Shown in pieces: positions 12,601 to 23,000 of a stretch of 64,000 bases of DNA (position 1 is the stretch's first letter; every line of letters begins with the position of its first letter). Made by a program: the position numbers and the translations under genes. Under the pieces are notes generated by a model. That model was not told the DNA's origin. It worked only from the letters and a program-made list of their open reading frames with translations, and searched no databases. Origin of the DNA: Plazaster borealis (Eukaryota > Echinodermata > Asteroidea > Forcipulatida > Labidiasteridae); assembly GCA_021014325.1 (NCBI GenBank), contig CM037467.1, positions 1,798,001-1,862,000 on the forward strand. Reading direction: 5' to 3'.

Positions 12601-15600
12601 TACACCAAGTGAGAGCACTGGTCTTTGACAATTACCAAACGTGTACAGGGCCTTTAACTCATGAACATAAGCTAGCTTGCTCTAGACGGGTGATTTTAAA
12701 GTGATACGCATTACTTCATGGATTTGAAAGTCCAAGATCAATTACTGTTGGCCAGGTTAGCCTCAAAGTGGATGGAGTTGAAAGAGCATTCGTGGACAAA
12801 TCAGTTTTGCACATGATACCTTTAAACTACCATATTTTGAACAAAACAATTCTGATTTCTTAGATTTTGTTTACCCCTAATGCTTATAATATGGCTATCA
12901 ATTATGGGTAAACCCGTTTCTTTTCTTCACCCTGTAATTGGTGTGATCGTAGAGGTAGGTTGGATATAAAAACTTTTACAATGTACATTTAATTACAGTC
13001 CAAAGGTCATGCTAGTCGGTTGGTTTACTTTGACAAACACCAAGGATTAATGTTTAAAAATCCAGACAATAGATTTGGTTTATTTTGCCCTCTGCATGTC
13101 AAACTGTTTGTATTTATAGACCATCCGATAAGGCAATAAAATATTATTTGCAAAACAATTTGAGGAATTCTGTTTTTCCCTGAGGCTTAGTCATAAAAAA
13201 AATTAATTAAATTTGATTGTGTTTGTCATGGGAATGGTATGCGAACTTTCCAATAGCCTGTTTTGATTTCATTTTTATGGAATAGGTTTAAAGGGTCGGT
13301 ACACGTTTGGTAATGACTCTGAAAATTAATGGCAATATAAACTTACTTGGTAGAAGTACAGCAGCTTTGGATAGTATAATGCATTGTGAGAAACTTTTCA
13401 CTTAGAAGTACTGCGGATATGGATATCACTTTGAATCTGAGAAGCGTTGCTGACAGTAACGTTTCTCAGATTTTTTCTACACACAGCCAAGTGGTTCACC
13501 GAACAGTCACGCAAGGAATTTGATAAAACTCTTGCGTGCCGCTCGCAGTTTTTAGGCATAACGCATTTTATAAGTATACATTTTTTTTAAAGCCCAAAGA
13601 TAGCCCAAAGATGGCCAACCTTACAGTGAGTGACGTCAATTAGGAACTATCTATATTTTCGCAGCAGGTACCGCAATGATTTTAATATTGTTAAAAATGA
13701 CTTGAATTGCATTGATATGGTTTATGAAAATCAAATTCAATAAAAGACAGCTCGAAAGCTGATACAATTCGATAGATAAAATGTGCCACTAAAATTGTAA
13801 TGAAAAACAGTAGAGGGAATAGCGTAAATTTGAGTGTTGAATCAAAAATAAACAGAACAAACAGAGATTACAAGTAAACATTAACCAATAGTACACAAAC
13901 AAAAAATGCAGAATTTAGACAATAACAAAAAGATAAAAAACATACATAAATAGTACAAAAACAATTGGTGCTCATTGAATAAATTCACAATATAAATAAA
14001 AAATGTAAATAGATATAAAAAACAAAAAAGTAGATCTTGAAGAAGTACCTCTCTTAGTGACAATTCTGTTACTTTCTTGATGTCACTTCAATGAGACTGT
14101 TCGAATGAACATACTCTAAAAAAACACAGACAGACCATCTCTTTAATTTCCCTAAAGAACAAGAACATTCTTTTATCTACCGATCTATCTTCACCACAGC
14201 CAAATTACAGAATGGAATAACAAGATTGATTGGGGACCCGAAGAAATCAAGGGAATTGATAATTATATGCGTGATTGCGGTGGTCACAGCTGGTCATCTT
14301 GACGCCCACAGCTACTCTACCCTTGAAGGCACAAGTACGAGTATCGAGTCTCGTTAAAGGGGCTGTATACGTTTGGTAATTGGAACCCACTGTTTGAATC
14401 AATCCTATATAGTTGTAGATATATACCATAAGACTAACCTGTGAAAATTTCATTTCAAAAGGTGGTAGCGTTTTTTAGATATTGCCGAAAATCCGGAGCA
14501 GTTATGTCCACGCAGGAAGAATAATCTGCAATTGGAATGTATCTGAGAAACGTTAACTGTCAGTTACGCTTCTCAGATTCAAATTGTTGGGGATAAAAAG
14601 TGATATCTTTTTCCATAGGCCTAACCGCAGTACTTTGAAGTAAAATGTTTTTCAAATTGCAATCTATCCAAAGCTGCTGTACTTCTTACCAAGTAAGTTT
14701 GTATTGCCATTAATTTTCAGAGTCATTACCAAACGTATACAGACCCTTTAAAGCTCATTCTGATATGCCTCCAATCCTTACTGGATTTGTTACGCAAGGC
14801 ATAGTCTGACATTCAAAGCTGTTTGAGATCGTGATAAATGTCACAACGTGCATATCTAATTCAAGCCCCGAGTTAAACGTAGACTTTAGAAATTTGAAAA
14901 TCGTAGACTTTGGACATTCAAAAATGGATGTGGTTATTTATTTTCCAATTTACAAAATTTCGATTTTGCAATTTGATTGTATTATGAAATGTCTGAAGTT
15001 ATACACAAAAAAAAGGATATCTGAATTTCGTAATAGACAGGATCAGGGTTGCCAAAATTTGCAATTATTAAGTGTAATAATTTTGGTAAGGTTTCTTGGT
15101 ATTTATAATATTTATATAGCGCTTTGAAGAACAGAGCGCTTTACAAGAAACGAAAACAACTAAATGATTAAATAACTGTAGGAAACAAAAACATTTATAA
15201 ACAAACGAATTAGGATTGGTCATGGAACAAGAAAGTCTTAAGGAGACGTTTGAAAACATGCATCGAGATCGCTTCTCTCAGACAGGCAGGAAGTTCATTC
15301 CACAGACACGGCCGGGCAGCCACGGTGAATGAGCTATCCCCAGTCTTCCTTCGAGTTCTGGAAACAGAAAGCCGGGTCTGATCGGCTGATGAGCGGAGTT
15401 GGTGCCTGTATGTATCAGGAATATTGAGAGTTGTGGGAATGCACAAGTTCAACCAGATATGATGGAGATTGAGTGTGAAGGATTTTGTAGACATGGGTGA
15501 CAATTTCAAAGGATATTTTAACTGGAAGCCAAAGCAGCTCTGTGAGCTGGCCCGCAGAAGGCTGGTCACGGCCCCACACAAAGAGTAGCCGAGCGGCCTT

Positions 15601-18600
15601 GTTTTTGCAGACGCTATAATGGACCGAGGTCATTTTCGCAGGCACCTATCAAAAGAGAGTTGGTGTAAGTCGATACGGGACAGGACTAGACTTCTGAGGG
15701 TGTGATGGAAGGTGTCTTGTGTAATAAACCGGTGAATACACCATAGATTACGTATGTGGAAATTAATAATTTTAAATATAGAGCTACATTGTACCATGAT
15801 GAGGCAATATTCATAGAACAATCAAGCATGACCCCTAGGTTCTTAATAGATGTGGAAGCTGGAATTGTTAAGTCTGTCAATTATTAATTCGAGATTCGGT
15901 ATTTATTGAAAGATTTCCAAGCGGCCAGCCCTAATTTCCCACCACACCCCTCCCCCCCCCCCCCCAATTTTTTATATATAATACTAATAGTAATAAATAA
16001 ATCAATAAACAAATGGAAAATAAATAGTAACCAAAAAGTATATTATATTTGGTTTTACCCTGTATACTCAGTACTTTCCCCAGTCCTGTGAAAAAAATCC
16101 ACAGGCATATTACTTGGGTGGGATTCGAACCCACGACTCTTGCCACTCCAGACCAGATGTCCTACCAATAAGCCAACTAGACCACAGACATTGCCAGGGT
16201 AAAACCAAATATAATATGTTCTTTATCCCCGATGCAAATTTAACATCTTTTAAAAAAATAGTTCAGGAAAAGTCACTCACCAAAATACCTTTAAGATGAT
16301 ACTTTCCAGTTTTGACATTATGCAGATGTCTTTATTTGACAGTTCATAAAACCTGATCGATTGCTTTGTTATACTACATAAAGGTGGAATATTAAATCTC
16401 ATGTAATTACATCTTGAGCTCGTACACTCTGCCAGTCTTCTGGGACGTTTACAAAATATTCAAGAATAAATGACTGATATTAATAATAATAACAGGATTT
16501 CTGTAGCGCCATTCCATCTGAGTTTATTGTAATTATATTTCATGTTTTAAAAATTTTAATTGGCTTTTCCTGCTTTCTTGCTGGGAAAAAGCGTTGTTTT
16601 TGTTCTGATTTTTTTTTCCATTTTCTTTTTCTTCGTCTTTTTAAAAGTTAAATTTAGTCTTGAAGTCTTTCTCAGAATTGTTGTGATCTAACTTCTGCAA
16701 AGCGAGACGATCAAATTCTATTTTAGTTTGTTTGTTTTCTTTCTTACAAACATTCGTACAAACTTTTTGAACAAATATTTACGTGAGAGTCGGATAGTGT
16801 TCTCCCTGGCTGAAGCCCAACAAAAATGTCCCCAACCCTCTTAACTTCTTTTTCCTAAGAAATGTTGACACAAAAACCGCGAGTGTCATGTCTTTAAAGG
16901 CACTGAACACATTTGGTAATTACTCAAAATATATATTAACATAAAAACTGACTTGGTAACGAGCAACAGAGAGCTGTTGATAGTATAAAACATTGTAGGA
17001 AATGACTCCCTCTGAAGTAATGTAGTTTTTGAGAAAGGGGTAATTTCTCACTAAAATAATAAAAAGATCTTGCAAGAATTTTTTTATATTCCTATGTGAA
17101 AGCACACAAATTTGTACAAGGGAGTTTTTTCTTTCAACTTCGATGACCAATTGAGCCCAAATTTTCACAGGCTTGTTATTTTATGCATATGTTGGGATAC
17201 ACTGGTCTTTGACAATTACCAAACGTGTTCAGTGCCTTTAAAAAAACAAACTTAGATTGGGAAACTCAATTACCCAACCATCACCTTTGTTCATTTTCGT
17301 GTGAGTTGGTTGTTGGGAAGGTGTTTGTTCTATAAATAACTGTTTCATTGCTCGGAAAAAATTTGAGTTCACTCACTTGATCAATGGAGATACTGTTTGT
17401 CCGGTGGGTTGTTTGGTGGGAACCGGACAATCAGTCTTGGTAGCTGTGTGTATGCATGTGCGGTTTGTGATAGGAGACGATGTTCTGTAGTGAGTTGTCA
17501 CAAACTGATGAGGCGTAAATGCCATTCAAATTAGGTCAGAATTGTAGTTTTGGGGTTTTGGTTTTTTCAAGATAATGGGTATTGATATCTAAATAGAGTT
17601 TTTTCTTTTGATGGATATTCCCCAAGTTCTAGGAAATCATCTCCAACAAAGTTTTTTGTTGGTAAACAAATTAGTTATTTTGTTGATAAAGAGTCAACAC
17701 CACTTTGGTTAAACCTCCATCAGAATATTTTTTTTTGGTAGCCTTTAGGTTTGCTTTTTGTATTCAGTTCTAAGTGTTTTTGAATCAGTAGAGTAAAATG
17801 AGTTTTGGTCTCTGTCACAAACATTGCCATGTGGACAAGGTTGAATTTTGATAATAAAACTAATAAACTAGTTTTTATACTGCGCCTCATCTATGGACAT
17901 CTCATAATTATGGTGAATGCATCTACACAGTACACAGTCAACCCTCCTACTGTCTGTCCATTCAGTACCATCCACTATGGTTTTGAATGATAGATAAACT
18001 ATGCTAGCCTGCAATATGATATCATGTGGTGACTGCATCTACACAGTATAAAGTCAACCCTCTTACTGTCGAACCATTGAATATATCCACTTAGATTTTG
18101 GAATGATGTAGATTTATCATATGCCAGCCTGCAACGTGATATCATGTGGTGAATGCATCAAGACAGTGCACAGTCAACCCTCCTACTGTCTGACCATTCA
18201 ATATCATCCACTGTGGTTTTAAATGATAGATGAACTATGCCAGCCTGCAATATGATATCATAAGGTGACTACATCTAGACAGTGCACAGTCAACCCTACT
18301 ACTGTCCGATCATTCAACATCATCCACTGTGGTTTTGAATGATGGAACCTACATGATGTAACATGACATGTAGTGAATACATGGTACACACAATGTTCAC
18401 AACAAGTTAAATGGTTTCAATTGTTGGTCAATTGACAAGAAAATAATATTACCATACAGTACTAGAAAGCTTTGGGGTTTTTTCAAAAAGCTTGACTTTG
18501 CAATGACTTGCAGAAATGTTTTTGTTGTAACTCCAAATCTATACCACATTCAACACTATGAAATATCTTGAACCTGAAAACCAAAGAACTAATTAAGACT

Positions 18601-20025
18601 CACAGTAGAACTAAAGTAAAACCAGCACCAGGCCCTAAAGAAATTAAGATTGTACTAAATGTTTAAGATTCATACCAAGTTGAATATATTTGTGTGTGTG
18701 TGAACTTACCATGTACAAATTGAGCAGGCCTACAACTGTACTGTATGTAGCCTTGAGTGGTACTGCATTAAGTTAAACACACAGTCGTGAATGCCCAACG
18801 ATTAAGCAAATAATCTCAGTCCCTTTCAGTAACAATGACTCCACAACAAAAATCCAGCTCAGCTATTGTCCACTTTTCTTTTGATTCCAAACAAGCAGTT
18901 CCCCAGTGTCATTGAAACTCGCTGGTTTCTGATCACATACTGTGCGTATGTATGAATGCAGTCCCTTAGTTACACTACTATCAGTTTTCATGAGCAAGTT
19001 CTAAAACGCCTCCTCGCACAGCTAGCTGCACACAGAACACACTGCTGCAGTGTCAGGAATATGTCATGTGTGTATGTACATGTACATGTACGTATGTCTA
19101 TGGTTTGTGCAGTGTATCAATTTTTGGACCAGTCAGCATTCCCAGTCTCCCATAGCACAGTGGTATCTGATCAAAGTGTATTGTGTGCTTTGGAAATGCT
19201 TGCCTTGGTTTTATAACTGAGATCTGTACTGTATAGATAATTGCAGGGCTATCACTTTGTGTGTGCGTACATCTGATAAAAGTTTTGCCAGCCTGGCATT
19301 CTGCATGCCTGTAGGATATGTCTGCGTTGTTTGGGTAGCTTAAAGGGGTGGTGCATCAGGGCCCAATTTCATAGAGCTGCTTAAGCACAAAAAGTAGCTA
19401 AGCGCAAAAAAATTATGCTTACCAGAATAAGGTTACCAGCCAAAATACCATGTCACATGTGCAATCTGTGACTGGTATCCTGCTTATTTTCGCTTAGCTG
19501 AAAATTTGTAAGAATTATTTTTTGCTTTAAAAGCAGCTCTATGAAATTGGGCCTTGGCCTGGTCCCAATTTCATAGAGCTAATTAGCAGAAAATTCTGCT
19601 TAGCAAATTTCTTTGCTAAGCAAGAAATGAGTGGGGTACCAGTCACATCAATGGTAACTGTATGGTATTTTGGCTGGTAACCTTTTTTTCCTAAGCAAGA
19701 GTTTTCTGTGCTTATTATTAGCAAGTTTTTGTGCTTACATGCTTTATGAAATTTGGCCCAGGGTCAATTTCATAGCGCTGCTTAAGCACAAAAAGTAGCT
19801 TAACATAACAAAATTATGCTTACCAAAATAAGGTTACTAGCCATAATGTATTTACTCCATGTACCATGCAAATATTATTCATTTACTTAAAGGGCAAGTC
19901 TGATGCCAGGGGCGGATCCAGGATTTTCCAAACGGGGGGGCGTGAAAATATTCCAAGCAGCAAAATGATAAATGAAGTTTGTTGCCCCATTTCTCCCTCC
20001 CCTTCTCTCTCTCTCTCTCCCTCTT

Positions 20026-20074
<49 letters not shown>

Positions 20075-23000
20075 GGCGTGCGCCCCCCACGCCCCCCCTG
20101 GATCCGCGCCTGGATGCTACAATACTTTTATTCACAATTTTACTGTGCACCTTATTGTCGGTTTACTTAAAGGGCAAGTCTTTTTATCTGTATACTTTTT
20201 TTTTTGTACAAATATCAAGCAGTACCTAAAGCTTAAAGGGGCAATCTGGTGCACTTTTATAATCCTCAGGAGCAATTCACAACACATGTTTGTTTGGGAT
20301 TTATTATCAATTTGTTTCCTAATTCGAGGGACCTTGCTCAATGAAATAAATCCCAATCAGAAACAGCTGTCGCTGCATAATTTGACACTTAGACAAAATT
20401 TTATTATTCAGAAAATGTGAAATTTATTGTTGTGATACAGACATATGTGGAATGCCAAGTTTCACATGAAAGAAATCGGGGCCCGACTTCATAAAGCTGT
20501 TAAGCAGAAAAACACTGCTTAGCAAATTTCTTAGCTACACAACAAAAAATGAGTAGGGCACCAGGCGCAACAATGTAAACTTTAATGGATTTTTGGCTGG
20601 TAACCTGTTTCTGCTCAGCAGAATACTTGTCTGTGCTTAGCAATACATGGCTTAGGCTACCAATCTGACGGAAAACAAAATGTGTGTCCTCCTCTTTAAA
20701 CAGCTCCCAATCTAAATGGAAACCAGGATCTAAACTTGTTTACATCAGATTTAACAAAGACATTTCTTGGCAGATTTACAAAATGTATTTCTTTATCAAT
20801 TATCCTGTTTTGTTGTTGCCAAGTTGAAAACAGAAAGACTGTAACCTTCACTAGTCCAAGGTTACAATGATTCTAACCCAACCCCCCCTCCCCAAAAAAA
20901 AAACAAAAAAAAAACACACAAAAAACCCACAAATATATATATATAATAATACAAAAAATAATAAAAAAAATAAAAAAATACTGTCTCTTTAAGACATTTG
21001 AAATTTCACATCAGGAAAGTTTATCGAAAGTCCGTAGATGCCCCCATGGAAACACATGCTGAGTCAAAAAAAATGGTATGTACATGTAGGCGGAAAGCTT
21101 TTAGTTATGCTAGGAAATAAAATCAAAACCATGCAGTGATATTCAGTCAAGTTAATTGGCATCCCTGAAGCTGAACTTCCAGTTGTGTCCATATTTAGAC
21201 AATTTGTCAAATGGTTTTTTATTGTTGCTGGATTTTTATTTTGAGAAACAAAGGTGAGCCTTGCTCACTGGAAAGAATGTTTGTTATTTATTTATGTGTG
21301 AGATAATTTTAACGAGTTGGGCTTGTGTTGTAGCAGCTGTAACAATTTATCTGTTGTTGACCTGATTAGAGTTGTATTAGGCTTATATTTAATACAAATA
21401 CTTGGTTCCTATGTATGTATTGAACGCTTTATCTACGCGTCCCGGGTGTCTCAAAGTATTGCGTGTCGTGACCAAGCGGTCTAGTTCACCGGACCGAAGC
21501 TCTGGTGTTGTCAGCGGCAGAGTGTGGGTTCGAATCCCGGTCATGACACTTAGTGCCCATGAGCGAGGCACTTAACCATAATTGCTTCGTAAAAAGTTGG
21601 GAAGGTAGTGCATTCTGCTCTACCAGCCAGGCTCCTAGTGGATTATACCCATGCCTACATCCTTATGGACTGTGAAGGAGGTAACCCTGTTTCATCCCTA
21701 GGAGTAGGTGCCCCTGGTGACAGTTGATTTGGGTCGATTGCCCAAATCTGTTATGTGTAGCCCTCACCTTGAAGTGGCCGTCCGGCCTTGTGATGTTAGG
21801 CGATCTCTCATAAGAAACAATATTTTAGAAATAATATTTAAACAAATAATAATATTATTTGTCCTGATGCAAATTTAACATCGATTAAATCGTTATGGTA
21901 CCCGCTGCTAAAATATAAGATTCAAACTACCTCTAGCTACCGGGCAATCTTGGTGATATAGTTGGTGAGACATCTGCTCTAGAATGGCAAAGGTTGTGGG
22001 TTCGAATCCCACCCGAGTAATATGCCTGTTGATCTTTTTCACAGGACTTGGGGGAAAGTACTGAGTATACAGTTCTTTACACACATCGGTGTAAGGGTAA
22101 AACCAATTGTGTCAAAGTACTTATCATTTTAATGATGGGTATGCTAAGTATGAACTATGAGATCTAGCACCTTGTTAAAATAACAGCTAAGCTAGTATTT
22201 TCTGTGCTTAGCAAATTTGTGTGCTTTTAGGGAGCCCAGTTATCTGCTTGGGATTGTGTTTAAAATATATTGAAATTTATTAAATCAAAAACTGTAACTC
22301 GTGGGAAAACCTTTTACCATTTTTAGTTTCGTACTTTTTATGTCAGATGTTTCACCCTGTGGGCAAACCTTTGACCTTGTCCCAGTTTGCCTCCCTCTAT
22401 GGCATCATGTACCCAGCAGGGGGGATCTTGGATGTGGGTGTAGGGTGGACTGGAAAATGTCTAGGAATATTAAGTGTTGCCTAGACCAAACACCTGTAGA
22501 TTGGTTTTGAAATCGCTGGATATGGAAGTGTGTCTTTATAGGAACTTATCGAAACCATGACTTGGTCTTTGGTTCTGTCAGTTATTTAGAAAACCTGCGC
22601 TTTCCTTTCTAGCTTCAAACAAGCAAGAGCCATGGTTCTCAAAAGGACCTTAGAGCATGGAGGTAGAATCCTCCATGCTTAGAGTTAGCTGTAAGATGGG
22701 TGGATGTGCCATTTATTGAAATATATTTCTGGTAATAAAACCAAGGATGCCTCATAAGGGAACATACATGTAATCACTGTAGCTCGCAAGCCTAGGGAAA
22801 CCTTTTTTGTTCCCTTTGTGTTATTAAATGTTTTGAAAAGGACCCTAGAGTTAGCTGTAAGATGGGTGGACGTGCCATTTATTGAAATATATTTCTGGTA
22901 ATAAAACTAAGAATGCCTCATAAGTGAACTTACATGTAATCACTGTAGCTTGCAAGCCTGGATAAACGTTTTTGTTCCCTTTGTGTTTTTAAATGTTTTC

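Noticed and set aside
18956..19216. 86-codon plus-strand open frame in the MMADHC intron
   Set aside because: No family resemblance and it includes a TGTACA simple repeat; no splice context supports it.
19866..20420. 184-codon open frame rich in Ser, Pro and Phe
   Set aside because: It is created by the CT/T-run interior of a CAGGGGCGGATCC transposable element and runs across its border.
21940..22020. Candidate tRNA genes (also 16100-16195, 32262-32325, 35112-35180, 44755-44836)
   Set aside because: All have A/B-box-like words but poor acceptor or anticodon pairing, and each is followed by a repeated body found elsewhere. They are SINE heads, not tRNA genes.
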